Made by a program: the position numbers and the translations under genes
Shown: piece by piece, positions 44,077-58,849 of the stretch
How the letters are laid out: every line of letters starts with the position of its first letter
Position numbering within the stretch: the first letter of the stretch is position 1
Notes under the pieces: model-generated
The model's database searches: none
Told to the model about the DNA's origin: nothing
What the model saw: the letters and a program-made list of their open reading frames with translations, nothing else
NCBI GenBank assembly: GCA_907165135.1
Contig: OU015569.1
Location: forward strand, 8,246,501 to 8,310,500
DNA length: 64,000 bases
Direction of reading: 5' to 3'
From: Oikopleura dioica
Taxonomy: Eukaryota > Chordata > Appendicularia > Copelata > Oikopleuridae

Positions 44077-47060
44077 TTTATCCTTCGAACAAGGCAAAGT
44101 TCGCGAGAAACACAAGTTAAAAACATTGCTGCCCGAAGGCAGTAAACGTGGACGACCTCACTGACAAGTTCGGCACTTTATACCTTTCATTTCGAACCCG
44201 AAGCGAGTTAATAACGTCGCAACAGACGGTTTTAGGTGCGATACTTTTGCCTGTTACCCACGGTCAATTATTAAATCTCAGAACTAGCTGTAAACCTTTT
44301 GAACAGCTTTGACAGCGTGTCTGACTTCTTTGGTGAGTTCAGATCGCAAGAAGGAGTGAAATGCCTCCAAACGAGCGAGTTCGTCCGACGTCGTCCGATG
44401 CCTGAACATCTGAACAACAAACTGGTCAAAATCTAGATTACTTTCTCAATAGCCTGCTACTTGCTCAACATCCTGCGGGAAAGAACAAAGCGAGTGATTT
44501 TCAGTCAACCCAATTTATTATTTAATTGCATAACTGATAGCTGAAATGTCGGAGCACTCCAAAAGGGCGATTTGTAAGAAACAAGATCAGAAAAATAGTG
44601 GAGTTTGGGGTTTAAACGAGGACCTCGGTATTCAGTTTTCATAGGACGGTACAGTTGATACAGTCATATGGCGAAAAATTAAGGTCTGATTTGAGCTTTA
44701 AAATACGAGTTGCAGGGAAGTCTAATATCGTTCAGCAAGTGCTACTTCCGCTCGCCTCTCTTTAAGAGAGATTTACAAAGATGAACATAAGCGGGTGGGT
44801 GATGCCAGTCTGGCCCATCACACGGGTTCCTTTGAGCAGGAACGAATTTTGTACACACGCGCTCGGCACCGACTCCGGCCAAACTTAGAGCCACTTTGGA
44901 AGCATTGCTCTATTCTGTCCAGAATACGATCAGAAAACGTATCAGTTATTTAAAAAGCGGCCAGCGGAAATAACTGTGAATTAGATAATTTCAAGGAAAA
45001 AGTAACAATTTACAGTTGTTTACAATTTAAAATGATTCCTAGAGTTCTTTCTGAATCTTTTTCTTTTTATTTGAAATTTGACTTTGTCAAAGTTTTTCCT
45101 TGGGTTAATTTTGTTTTGATATGTTTGCAAAATAGAGAGGAAAGTAGCGGTGTAAAGTTATGAGCACTAGCAGTTGTATACAGTAATTGAATAACAAAAA
45201 GGACTGACTCTGGGTGTAGTTAACGGCGGGCGATAGATGGTCCAATATGCGCTCTTTGGATTTTTATTTCCGCGGAGAACAAGGCGATTACTTAATAAAT
45301 TTGGAACTTGTTTTTTTTTCTCGCATAAAGAAGAGCCCAGAGTGCAAATGAAAATGAACTGTGTTTCCAATTTATAAGAAAAAAGGAGAAATTGGGAACG
45401 AAAAACGGAACGGGATTGTATCTTGAGAAGGAGAACTCGTCAAGATACAATCCTAAGCAGAACGTATAAAAGGAAACAATATCCTTAGCGGAAGTACTAA
45501 CTGTGCTAAACCGGGAAACAAGCTTGATCGCCTTTCTCAGGGTTCTAGCGCTCTCAATATGAGTTGGTCGAAGTTTAAGCTGCAAGAATACTGAGTCAGT
45601 ATTACTGACAGCAGAAACTAGAATCAAGTCTATTAAAAAGAAAGGGAGCAAGGAATCCTTAGAAGCAGTTTGAGCGGCTTAAACAAAGCACATATTATAG
45701 GAAATCGAGCTAGATGATCTTTTACGCGATTCCTGCAGCGGGACATAGACTTTTTCCGAGTCCGATTGAGGGAACCAGCCCAGGACGGAACACGGGAAGG
45801 GAGCAGTAAAGTGGTAGGGGGCGATTTTCTGATACTGAACTTTTTCGTTGGCTAGTTGATAGGTTTGTTTTCGATTAGGGACAAAAAAGGCAGGTTGTTT
45901 TATCTGAGTGTTGTTTTTCAGTTAGGTGTTTCAACCCAATACGTTCTAAAATAACGACCGCAAACGCTAAACCGTAGAATTTTTTGTAGTTTTATGTTTT
46001 TGGTTGTGGAAGAATAAGGAATTTATACAACGATGTGAAAAAACGAATCTTACTTTTTAAAGAAAAACTGTAGAAAAGGCAAAGCTTAAGCCTACACACT
46101 TGTGTGGTTCATTTTCTGTTTAAGACTTATAAGTTGGGTTTTAAAAAGATTTTTTTGTTTTTTGTGGCTCTGAAGGGCACCGCACGCTCGCTAGCTGAGA
46201 GCGACTAGACTTTGTAAACCTGGTGTGCCCAAGTATAGTACGAATTCTCTCGCGCCAGAGGGGTGTGGTGCCTTTCTCGGGCTTTTTTGGTCGTCTTGGG
46301 GAAGTTACTTTTAAGGAGGTTTTTACGGTATAACTTTTCAGGGAACAACTATATTATCATGAATTATTTAACACCTTTAATCCATATAAGTTTTATGCAC
46401 AAGATAATATATAAAATATAACGAAGTTGATTAATAGTGAATTTCCTTACTGGCGGATGAAATTTTCTCATCGCGAAATTGAATTAAAATTTAAAAATCA
46501 ATGTCGAAATTAGTTCTTCTTGAAGAAAATAATTTATATTGAAAATAATATATAAGCCTGAAAAACATGGGAGTAACTTCACTTGTCACGGGGCAGTAGT
46601 GGAGAGAAAAAATGGAGCTCGAAACTAGAATTGTCCTAGAGGGTCATCTTGGGAAGAAAGGCGATGGAAAACGCGAACTGCTGTTAAAACCGGGGAGATA
46701 GGAGAGGAAAACTGGTTGCAAAACGGAATTTGGAGGAACTTTTGTTGAATTTTGGTGAACGTCACGAAAGGTGTCACTATATCGGTTATAAAAGAAGCAT
46801 GGATCACTGAAACGTTAAAGCTAAGTACAATATGGAGCGGGATCGGAACGGGGAAGATCGAGCGGGCGATGGTCGAGCCAATGAACAGATCAGCATTCCC
46901 AAAGATCGATCTTGCGCCGCGAGCTCAGTCGCTTCAAATTGTCAGCCAGGATTTCTTTTTCAAATGATCAGTTTTCTTTTGGTTTCGTTTTTGCGGGAAA
47001 AGATCCCAGGCATTGTTGAACCTCGTCGTTGTTGATTTCAGTGTTGCTCCGATGTTGAAG
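44077..47060. other. Gene-poor interval of about 3 kb between MNK and the PLEKHM1-like gene
   Basis: It should contain the MNK 3' UTR and the PLEKHM1-like promoter. No exon chain, tRNA or protein domain was found. Minus-strand frames at 45167-45651 and 46625-46807 lack domain similarity and splice context. One inverted-repeat-bounded segment near 46167-46284 is listed separately. Confidence 0.4.
46167..46284. repeat. Segment bounded by GGCACCGCAC / GTGTGGTGCC inverted ends
   Basis: AAGGGCACCGCAC at about 46167 and GTGTGGTGCCTTT at about 46272 are near-perfect complements (one mismatch in the ten-base core). Internal sequence contains further short complementary pieces (CGCTC...GAGCG). It could be a small non-autonomous element or a structured RNA. 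Confidence 0.35.
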
Positions 47061-49674
<2,614 letters not shown>

Positions 49675-52600
49675 TTTTAGTTTCGGATTAGTTAAGTTTT
49701 CTTGAAGTCAAAGCGTAGGTAGGTGGAGAAGTGCGCTTCTTTGTTTTTCTGTCGCAGATTTCCTTGAGCCGTTTTATCGACTCTCTCTCTCTAAGAAGAT
49801 ACGAAAAAACGAATTGGTTTTTGTTTTTTGGGCAAGTTTTTTTTTTGAGGTGTCGTTTTTTCGCGTTTAATTTTTTCGAAGTCGCTGTGGTGGTCGCCGT
49901 TTGAGCTGTTTCTCTCAAAACTGTGAAGAAGGAGGTTTGGTATGAGTTAGGAAGAGAGAGAGAGAGGGACGCCTGAGCGGAGTTTCACTGGGCACGGTTG
50001 AGCAGCAGTAAGAGCACGGCGCGTCCATTATAAAGCATCGCGTGGGTGGGCGCGCGAGATTGACCAAAGCCAGCAACAAGGCAGCGCTGCTCAGCTCTCG
50101 TGAAAAAAGCTAACCACAGGGGTGAGCCACGCGTGGGCTAGACTCACCAACAATCAAACTCTACTTACAGTAATTACGGCCTCTTGAGTTGACTCCACTG
50201 CTCGACAACTTCCTTCATCCATCTGGTGAGCCTTCGTTTATTCTAGTTACTCGCGTCGAAGACAGTTACGATGAGTCAGAACGGTAGAAAGCAAACTCAT
50301 AAAATTGACGTAGTCAGAAGAAGGATTTCGAGCTCGTAAACAACTCCAAGTTTAAAGCTCAAGTTCATGGAGTCTGTAGACTTCGCTAGCTAATCAGACC
50401 CTTGCGCAATTTGGGATCATCAATCAAGTCTTCTTGATTTCGACGGACCGAGCTGTTTTTCCGTTCTGAGCAAAAGAAATGCGAACCGAAGAAAAAGTTG
50501 GATCTTCTTTTCAGCAGCGCCAACAGATTGCCAATCTGATGATTTTACCTTTGACGTGGAGTCGCTAAAACAGCAACTCCTGTAATAATATTTTATAGTC
50601 GACTCTGCTTCAATTACTGTAACTTGAGAAAGAGCCATTCGAGGATTCCTTTGCCGATTTGAACGTCGGAGCTGATCCTCCACTGGCATCAAGTCCGGTT
50701 CAAAGTTTTCTACCGGCGAATGAATCACTGAATGATGAAATATGCCGCATATTATATGCGCCAACTCCAGCTAAAGCTAAAAAAGACTCTTGTGCAACGG
50801 ATCTTCGCCATTTCAATTAATCAAAAGTTCATTTCATTTTTATATTCAATCATTGATTAGACTAACGTTACGTAACGTATTTTCGTGTTGATGTTTTCAA
50901 CCGGTAAAAATAGCTCGGTTACAGTACGTAAATGGATAGGTGAAACTGGTGATCACGTTACTTGTGCGTTACGAACAGGTTAGATATTCTAGCGATTGCC
51001 CAAGTCACGCGACTTCTGACGAAATGTTTCAGGGCATGTCCATTCGAGCCATAATTGCTCATTGCTATCATTTAGCTCATTCGTGAAGATTACTCCGTTT
51101 ACAGGTGACCTTTTTTGCTGGACACTGGATTCAGGTCAAGTTTTGTCTGGACATCTTTGTCACTACTCACAATAAACTTGATTGAAAAGAATTGTTCTTT
51201 TTGGACTCCCACTTGGGGATCTCCTAGCTTCTTTCCCCGCTTTTCATCGAAATCTCCCCCGTTCACTTTTTGATATAGCTTTATTAGCCATCAATGTTTA
51301 ATAATCATATATTATGATATGATTCATATCCATATGAATTTTTCGAATAATCTATAAGAAAAAGAATGACCTCTTTCTAAACTGCGATGTTCAGAGCAAG
51401 CACGAAATATTTTTAAACCAGGGTTTATTTCCGAAGATCAAATACGAACGCAAATGTTGAACTCTTTTATTGACACATGATCACAGGGTACAGCTCACGC
51501 GTTTCGCCTATGTCTTTGCTCGTGATACCCTTCTTTTATTGCTTTCAATATAGCGACATGCCTAGGATACGAATTTTATATTGATAATCGGTGCTGTAAT
51601 GCTGGTTTTCGGGAGGAGTATTTTCTTAAAGAATAACTGAAAATCTGTCCTGCTGCGAGCAAAATCTGATAGAACTTCAGATTTGTGGCTGCCCTTTGTT
51701 TGACAGTGCCCGAGAAAGAGCCCCTGTTGTGTTGTGACTTCGATTTCTGGGTTGAGTGAGTTTAGAAAAGAAACAGCTTTTGCCTCCTTCGATTGTTTAT
51801 TTACCCTACTTAAAATCAGCGTAATTACAGTGAGCTCGGCGGGTCAGCCAGGGGCCGAATGACCCGGTAAATCACCGTTCGGCTGGTTCGTTCCCGGATT
51901 CCTCCGAAAGCAATCTTAGAACTATGCCACACATCACTGATTGCGCACATCTCTTCCGTGATTTTCCAGTGATCTAATTGACATTTCCGATTCGCTAGCC
52001 ATTGAATTTCAAAAGCTCGTAAAACTTAATCAGTAAAGGCGAATTGAATAGTTGTTTGTTGAAAGCATCTAAATGTCGCTAACGGGGATCATTATTCGAG
52101 CAGCGTGTCCATGCGATGTTTTCAAAACTTCAAGCGCCACATAAAAGTTCTTCGGCAACGTCGTTGACTCAAACTCACCGTGTTTTCATCCCTTGTTTTA
52201 CAACTCAAGAACTCGTCACAGCCTGCGGCCCAATTCAAACTTTGTAATTCATCTCAGAATATTTGCTCATAAAAAAGCTAACAACAAAAAACTGAGAGTA
52301 ATTTGCAGTAAGTCGATGCTAGGCCGTGAAACTGGAACTCCTCTGGAATGCAGCCTTTTGCTGACTAGCTTGAATACTGGAATTGGGCGAGACAATAGAA
52401 ACAAACTAATTTTGATGAAAGCCCGTTCGAGACCAGCAAATATACAAAATGTTTTCTTTGGAAAGTCTGATCGCGCGTTTTCCACTCTAAAAGGCAAATA
52501 CTTTTATCACAAGGAAAGAATTAGCGTGAAAAGTATTGTAAACGTCTCGAACTCGAAAAATAGGGCGTTTGATTCGAGCTCTGGTTTACGAAAAAGTGGA

Positions 52601-53604
52601 CTGATGATGTTTTGAGTGGTGACTTCGGAGTATTCCTCGAAACGAGAAAGAAAACCTATCAGATGTCAGACTAATAATTTAAAGGGGAAGCTACAGTAGA
52701 GAACCGGCCGGTCAGACCTAAAATAGAAGGGGCAAACTCTTCGTCGATCGAGTTTCGAGTAAACTCGAGCTGCGTCACGAGGGAGCGGCCGCCATCCTAC
52801 TTGATAATCTTTCCCCCCAGATCAGACATTGACCCTACAATTCAGACCTGAATTTGAGTTAGGTGATTCTGATAGTTTGCGACAGAATTCAAAGACAGCT
52901 GCTCAATACGGTATTGGCCTTGAGCGGGAAGCTACAACTGAACAAATCGATAAAAACGGCAAAGTGAAAGTTGACCCAAGTATGATCTTCTGTACATTTC
53001 CAAAAATATCTCCCTCGACCCAAAAGGTGTTAATGGCAAGTTATTTGAGCTAAAAGTGAAGGTACAAACTAGAATGTTCGCCTTCGAGAAAAACTGTTTA
53101 TTGGATCACGAGATTTTAGTACTGCAGCATAACATTTGATTGCACTGTTTTTCACGATGACTGAGAGTTAATAGACCTCACGAGAAATCAATTTTACAGT
53201 TACTGTATCATTTTCTGTCTCGACACTGGGTCGAATGTTAAATGGATTAATTCGAGTAATAAATCATTAATACCACTAATGATTTAGTACCGAGACAGTG
53301 TTTTTATCAGCAAAAAATATTCGACCGAAAAGTAGCGGTTAAGACATCACAAGACAAAAATAAATTCAAAAATTATTCTGAATTGAGATTGACTGCGACA
53401 ATCCGCCAGGTGGATTTCCTTTTCAGGCAAGCCATAAAAACAACGGGCGACACTGCAGCACGTGATCATAATTCGTAGCTCATGAGAACTTTTAAATCAA
53501 AATTTCGCACGGTTGGAAAAGCTCGTCCTCCTGGATTTGCATGAGAAACCAGCAACGATCACTCGGCTACGATTTAGAGGGCCGTTTTCGCGTCCGCCTC
53601 TCCA
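49675..53604. other. Gene-poor interval upstream of MNK, about 3.9 kb
   Basis: It contains the MNK upstream region with a short GA repeat (about 49951-49965) and a GC-rich patch near 50040-50070. Two possible minus-strand coding pieces are listed separately (50169-50222 and 50420-50764). Plus-strand frames at 52193-52615 and 52829-53053 have no recognisable domain. Confidence 0.35.
50169..50764 (-). CDS. Possible coding exons of an unrecognised gene
   Basis: A 54-nt open stretch from ATG 50222 to 50169 (MDEGSCRAVESTQEAVIT) ends exactly at a good GTAAGTAG donor. Further upstream, 50764-50420 holds an open frame with SPVENFEPDLMPVEDQL and RRSNRQRNPRMAL. The latter resembles the Arg-rich end of some retroelement polyproteins, so it may be a remnant. 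No downstream exons were identified. Treat as a hint only. Confidence 0.25.
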
Positions 53605-53688
53605 GCTCCTGTGGCGCAATCGGTTAGCGCGCTGTACTTATAGACATGAGAGATGCGGAGGTTGTGAGTTCGAGCCTCACCAGGAGCA
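53605..53688 (+). tRNA. tRNA-Ile (anticodon UAU) with a short intron
   Basis: Acceptor arms GCTCCTG (53605-53611) and CAGGAGC (53681-53687) pair fully, with discriminator A. The D-arm region GGCGCAATCGGTTAGCGC is followed by CTGTACTTATA, with anticodon TAT, a 10-nt intron (GACATGAGAG) at the usual position after the anticodon, and the 3' half of the stem. The T arm is GTGAGTTCGAGCCTCAC. Animal tRNA-Ile(UAU) genes normally carry an intron, so this fits. It decodes AUA. Confidence 0.93.
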
Positions 53689-53933
53689 AGCTTTTTGTCT
53701 AATGGTGTCATCCCGCATCGGGAGAGTTCGATGATAGAATTGTAGCCTGGACGGTTTGAGGAAAATTCTGTGACAGTTACTTTATTTGCACATGTTCAAT
53801 TTACAAATGCCATGTTTCAGATTGAATGCTAGAGTTTTGCGAAAAGCGAATGTTCGAAACAGTGATCGGTGTCAGGGAAATCAAGTTGCCATCGCTAAAC
53901 ACTAAAAAAAGCTTTCATATTTGTCCACAGCTG

Positions 53934-55425
53934 TTAATTACCGTCAGTCGAAGCACGTGCATTCCGTTTTGGGTACTTCCGCACGCTCTCACGCTGAGAA
54001 GAAGCTCTGGAGTTGAGCAACAAGTCTTCCTCGGGATCTTGGTTGTTCTTCCGCACCGCTCGGCGCACAGCGTCGCACATGTAGCAGGTGTATCCCATCA
54101 CAGAAGTTACAACTGAAAGGTTACTTTTCATTTTTTCGCTCAATCGATCGCAGTTTCCAATGCCAAAGATGTGGAAGGTCACAATTTGATCCACTCTATT
54201 CATGAAGCGGCTTTTTCAGTGCTCCGCACATGCGAGCAAAATTGAAACATGACATTGATCGCATCATGGAAATAAGTTCTATATCTACCTATCGTGCCTA
54301 TCAGCGCGGAAATGATGAAAAAGCAAAGCCAAAGTCGCTTGAAGACGGCTGCGCGACAGTCTAAATCTGTGGCGGACACTTCTGACAGTTTTTTAACTTC
54401 TGAAATTGCTCGTTAACTCGAAAATGAATCAAATATACGTACCAACATAAGGAGAGTTTACCAGTAGACAGGAAGTTTGCTCAACATTGGCGAAGTTCTT
54501 GTTGAAGCGAAAGCGTTTACCATGAAATTCAAGGGTTGAACTGTCGAGCGTTATCTAAATAATCGAAGTCTATTGCAAGGTCGATTGAAATTTGTTACAT
54601 TTTGGTTTATAATGCTTCGCAAAACAGGAACAGACTCGCAATCGCATTCAACGGGGTTAGAGAATAGCCAAATAGCTTCCAGTGATCTGACAACTTCATT
54701 AAGAGGTTCTATTGACGATACGTTGCAGCCGTTTAAAAGTAAATGGCTCAGTGTTGGCGTGGATCTCCAGCTCGGTGTGGCAAGCGACCTGAGGAAGAAA
54801 TTCTCGTTGAGCATGAGTACTTTGAGGGAGCGCAGGCCAGAAAACATCCAGTGTGAAAGCTTTGTGAACAGATTTCGAGAAAGATCAAGGTATTCTAGTT
54901 GTTGTAAGTCACGCGCCCAATTCTTGTTGACGGAAGTTAGACTACAGTTCCGTAGGATGACGATGAGATTGTTTCTCTTAGCGGGGATACTTGTAAAGTT
55001 TACAAGATTCGCTTTGTCTGATTACCGTCATAAATTCCTCTATCCCATGTCCTGTCCTCGGAATACATCTCTTCCTATTTGTCCAAGTGGATTAAAAGAT
55101 CCGTTTATTGCGAGAGCGGCGGTTGAAAACCGCGGTAATTCCTTCAAATTCGAATTGGTGACAGCTATCTTACGAAGATTTCTGAAGCCGCTCAAATCCA
55201 GCCGCTCCTCCGAATTTACAAAGGAAATTTTCGACAAGTCAAGCACATTTAACTTTGGTCGAAGGAGCTTTGTCTTGAATATCGAGCTTGTGATGGCTAA
55301 GTGCTCCAGGGTGAGGCGGCTGAGTTTGTTTGGAAAATTCGTGTATAAAAGCGGCCTGTCTCGTCCAGCAACTGTTAACTGTCGTACATTTTCAAGGTTT
55401 TCAGAGAGATGATGTTCGTCTTGTT
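53934..55425 (-). CDS. Leucine-rich-repeat membrane protein
   Basis: LRR units are readable in order: VRQLTVAG, LSRLTLEHLAI, LNVLDLSKISF, NLRKIAVTNSNLKELP, LIVILRNCSLTSV, LEYLDLSRNLFTKL and LKVLMLNENFFL, followed by an LRRCT-type cap (SLEAIWLFSNPVECDCESV). After it come FNKNFANVEQTSCLLV, a transmembrane segment (LWLCFFIISALIGTIG) and a basic cytoplasmic tail ending KYPKRNARASTDGN. A second hydrophobic patch (VVTSVMGYTCYM) lies in the tail. The 5' exon with the signal peptide was not identified; it must fall in the 200 bp before the next gene. Function is unknown; such proteins usually act in adhesion or recognition. Confidence 0.6.
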
Positions 55426-55636
55426 TGGCTTATTTATATAATGAAAAATCCGAAACTAGACTAGAAGACGTTGATTTCACGCCTGAGATGTTTGATAATT
55501 CGTTGTTAATCCATTTTAAACATCTATGGAAGTCACCTAAACCTTTCACAAGAAATCACTTTTGCAAACATTTCTAGCGCAACGAGCCATGAAATCACCT
55601 AAGATATAATCCGACAGTTTCGAGAAGTCGATAAAC

Positions 55637-55990
55637 TTATAAGCCAGTCACTGATTGAGACGTAAAGACTACTGTCGCCGCTTCCGCCTCTTTTAAAACA
55701 CTTAAATCTTCCTCCTTTTTGAAGCTCATGATTATTATCATGTCAAGTTCTTCTATTTTTTTCTTGAGCTTTCCTTCGCCGAACACAGAGATGCCATCGG
55801 CTTTCCAGAAAAATCTCTCATCTGTGTGTAGCAGGTTTTTGCAAGCACTTCTCTTATCAGAAAGAACACAAATATTCTCATTTTCAAAGTTGCGACGATA
55901 AGTGAAAAAATTCTTCTTTTTCGACAGAGCATGAAGTAGCTGTCAGCTGTCAAAGACTTTAGCGAGATCCTAATGTGTGAAATTTTCAAA
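55637..55990 (-). CDS. Small unrecognised protein, 3' exons
   Basis: A continuous frame from about 55950 to the TAA at 55637-55639 reads LLHALSKKKNFFTYRRNF, ICVLSDKRSACKNLLHTDE, RFFWKADGISVFGEGKLKK and KEAEAATVVFTSQSVTGL. It is Lys-rich with a helical middle, and composition and length support coding. An upstream exon (DLAKVF, about 55985) and the start are uncertain. Its end is only about 210 bp from the start of the LRR gene on the same strand. I do not recognise the family. Confidence 0.45.
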
Positions 55991-56371
55991 ACATCAAAGT
56001 TAAAATTTACATATTTCTTTGAGTTGCTGCTACTCAAGAAATAAATATATTTTTGCGTTTGATCAGCAAAAAGTCAATTGAAATGCGGAATTTTTATTGT
56101 AACAGTATTTGAGAAAAAGCTGGAACTGGACATTGGAAGATGGAAGATGGAAGGCGTGAAGGTTAGTAACTCAGGGCCAAAATAATTCTTTTGTAAGCTA
56201 TCTGGCGTCATCATATAGGAACTTATAGTTCTGATTCTGATATATTTAGTGGAAAAAAGGGAGTATTTAATCAACTGGTTTGTCAAAGGCGCGTGAGGCA
56301 TGGCGTGAGGGGTGAATGGCGGATTTCGGGTTGAAACCGGGCTTGGAAATCGAAAAGGTAATATTGGAAAG

Positions 56372-57291
56372 TTATCTCGATCGCGAACGGGAGCGCGAGC
56401 CCTGGTTCGATATTCGAATTTCCATTCGTTTGTCCTTGAGCTTGTACCCGTCGTATTGCTCTATCGCCTTTTCCATATCGCGTCGACGTTCTGATCTTGG
56501 GTTTCACTGATTTCTTTGGATACACAAGATTCACTCAAGGGTATGTACTTAATTCTATCTAATTAATTCAAATGAAACCCGTTTCAAAACAAATTATTCC
56601 ACGTCCAGGCCCACATCGCATCCTATCGTGGGCTTCACCGTAGCTCACTTCGCCGACACGACGGAAGAAATCCTTCAAGTCTTGCCAGCTACAATTATTT
56701 AAATCGACAGTTTTCTACTGGCTGGCATGAAGCTTACCTAACTCGATCGGAAAGATTTTCTATTTCGATTGCGTACTTGGTTTTTCGCGGAGCACCGTAT
56801 TTTCTGTAAGCTGTTCGCTCAAAATAGCTCCGTCGGGGTGATCTACTTGTCGATCGAGAGTACCTGAATTTAACTAGTTACACTCTTGCCGTTCAAAAAA
56901 ACTGAATGGGAGAAGTCTCTAATTGACTTCTCCCAGATGTTTACCTCCCGTTGCGATCTCTTGATCGACTACGAGATCTGGAATATGAATCTCGTCCTCT
57001 TCGAGTTCTGTCTCGCCCGCCATTGGAAAGTTCGATGCGAACTCGTTGTCCACAAATGTCTTTACCGTCCAAATCTTGTACTGCGTCTTTAGCGTCGTAC
57101 TTGTCCTTAAACTGCACAAACCCTTCAAAAAATGATTGTTTATCGTCTCGTAAACTCCGCTTACCGTAGCCTCCCTTGAGTGAAATATCCCGCAGACTAC
57201 CGTAGCCCTTGAAGAACTTCTCTATGTCTTCATGACGGGCGTGATCAGATAAGTTCCCAATAAAGACAGAGTGCATTGTTTCAGTCCCCAT
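56372..57291 (-). CDS. SR splicing factor with two RRMs (SRSF4/5/6-like)
   Basis: Exons 57291..57165, 57122..56945, 56863..56738 and 56688 onward, then a last exon to the stop at 56372-56374. RRM1 has RNP2 SVFIGNL, FFKGYGSLRDISLK and RNP1 YGFVQF, spliced across a 42-nt intron. An RS-like segment (RDSYSRSRSRSRDRNGR) follows, then RRM2 with the SR-specific SWQDLKDFFRRVGEVSYGEAH motif, GIICFET and MEKAIEQYDGYKLKDKRMEI, and a very short terminal RS tail (GSRSRSRSR). SR proteins define exons and promote splicing. The RS run lying between the RRMs and the short C-terminal tail differ from vertebrate SRSF4-6. The join inside RRM2 near 56480-56600 is approximate. Confidence 0.82.
56907..56935. repeat. 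11-bp perfect hairpin in an intron of the SR gene
   Basis: TGGGAGAAGTC (56907-56917) and GACTTCTCCCA (56925-56935) are exact complements with a 7-nt loop. The stem lies in the intron 56864-56944, about 10 nt from its 5' splice site. Confidence 0.75.
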
Positions 57292-57541
57292 TTCTGCTCC
57301 GACAAACTGAGCTCGATAAGAAAATCGAAAAAATGAAGGACTCTGTCTCCCCTCCTCGTATCTGCTGCACAACCTAACCCGACAAGGCATCACCTCGGGC
57401 GATGCCGCTCATCCCTTTCTTTCGGATATCATCTGCAAAAGCAATAATAACAAAACACACTCATATCTTGAGAAAAATAAATTGTTTTAATCATTTTTAT
57501 TCGAACAGTTTTGCAGTGGATTTACTTGATTCCGAAGATTT

Positions 57542-58849
57542 TTACAAATCACGTATTTTCTTGAGAATTTCATCTATAAAAAAATGTAAGACAATGGCTA
57601 TATTGAAACACAATTTACCACTTGCATCGTTTGCATCCAAAAATTCTCCGTTCTCAGCTGCTTCTATTCTTGCTAATAATTCACTTCGATCCATAGCCGA
57701 GTTTACCATCGTTTTATTGCTGAAGAACTGCTGGTTGGATCGCGTAAACATCGGTCCCATTTTGAAACCTTTCTCGTCTGATTGTGTGAAAGTCCAAACT
57801 GTGCGAGCCAGTTTGTGGGCTTCAGATGCTAGCTCTTCCTCTGAATCGTCTGTAGTTCCTTCAACATCTCCGAACAATTTTAGCTCGAGCGGATGCAGCT
57901 CGTCACTCTCCATCAGCGAAAGTCGAGCGCTGTCCGTCCAACGCTGAACAGGACACCAGCAATTTGTCCCAAGCATTTGTCGTTTTTCTGCATATTCTCG
58001 TAAACGCTGCAAAAAAAATTAATAGTTATATTGAATTACTTAAAGTATTGAATAGTCTTCACTCAGTAAACACATGCAACTTTTCCTAATAGATCGTCCA
58101 TCTTCTGGAACCTTGCTAGTCGGGAAATCTCCACAAATTGAGGAGGATGAAGAATGTGTTCAGACCTTTCTTGCTTCGCAAGTGCTTCGAACGGGTTCAT
58201 AACCTGCATGTCTACAGTTTCTCCGCCATCTTCGGTTGCATAATCAGGCAGAAATGGAATTGAGGATAAATAAAAGGCAGTGTCGAAACGATAGGGGAGG
58301 ATTGAGGGGGGAGTAAGCCAGTGAGACCACTCGTAGAGATTTTCAACAAGCGGACGCGCATTTAACTCATTGCATAGCGTTAAGAATTCAGACGCTGAGC
58401 CTTCTACTGATTTCCGCCACTTTGATATTTCGCTTTTAGACGGCAGGTGTTTTCCTTTATGTTCGGGTTTTTATCCTTTTCTAGTCAATCTTGAACTATG
58501 TACGTGCACAAAACATTAACAATTTACCCTTTCCTTGAATAAGATTTCCATCTTTCTCAACAAGAAGGATTCCTGACTCTTCGAAGCACTCTCTTATCGC
58601 CGAAATCCTAAGCGATAAGTCTCTTGAAACCGCTTCTTCCCGATCGGATCGGAATAGTTTCGGTCGTGGAACGCTCCTTGCACTCGGTGGAGTCAGCTCG
58701 CCAATTGTCGATGGAGGGAAGAACTCCATCCACTTTGAGTCTCCGTCAATAGAAGAAATTGCTCCGCCAGGAAACACATAGGTTGATGCCATAAAACGAA
58801 GCTTCGCAGAACGCTTGAGCATAACCACACCATAGTCGCACGGATACAC
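57542..58849 (-). CDS. NUDT19: NUDT19-type Nudix hydrolase
   Basis: The frame starts at 58849 with DYGVVMLKRSAKLRFM and YVFPGGAI; the second half of the Nudix box, AIRECFEESGILL, comes after a long insertion. This interrupted Nudix box is the hallmark of NUDT19. Later parts fit the family: SEWSHWLTP-like WSHWLTPPSILPYRFDTAFY (about 58300), MNPFEALAKQ and WCPVQRWTDSARLSL. The last intron (phase 1) joins to EILKKIRDL and the stop at 57542. NUDT19 hydrolyses CoA esters, in mammals in peroxisomes. The C-terminal RDL is not a classical peroxisome signal. Confidence 0.78.

Noticed and set aside
45167-45651. Minus-strand frames in the gap between MNK and the PLEKHM1-like gene
   Set aside because: No signal peptide, domain or splice support; the Lys/Phe-rich composition fits AT-rich non-coding DNA.
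52193-52615. 140-codon plus-strand frame
   Set aside because: Starts without clear context, composition is intergenic-like, and no domain is seen.
52829-53053. Plus-strand frame starting TLQFRPEFELGDSDS
   Set aside because: Composition is somewhat protein-like but there is no family, start or splice evidence.
54573-55412. 279-codon plus-strand frame
   Set aside because: Antisense of the LRR gene; the LRR repeats, LRRCT cap and membrane segment on the minus strand are unambiguous.
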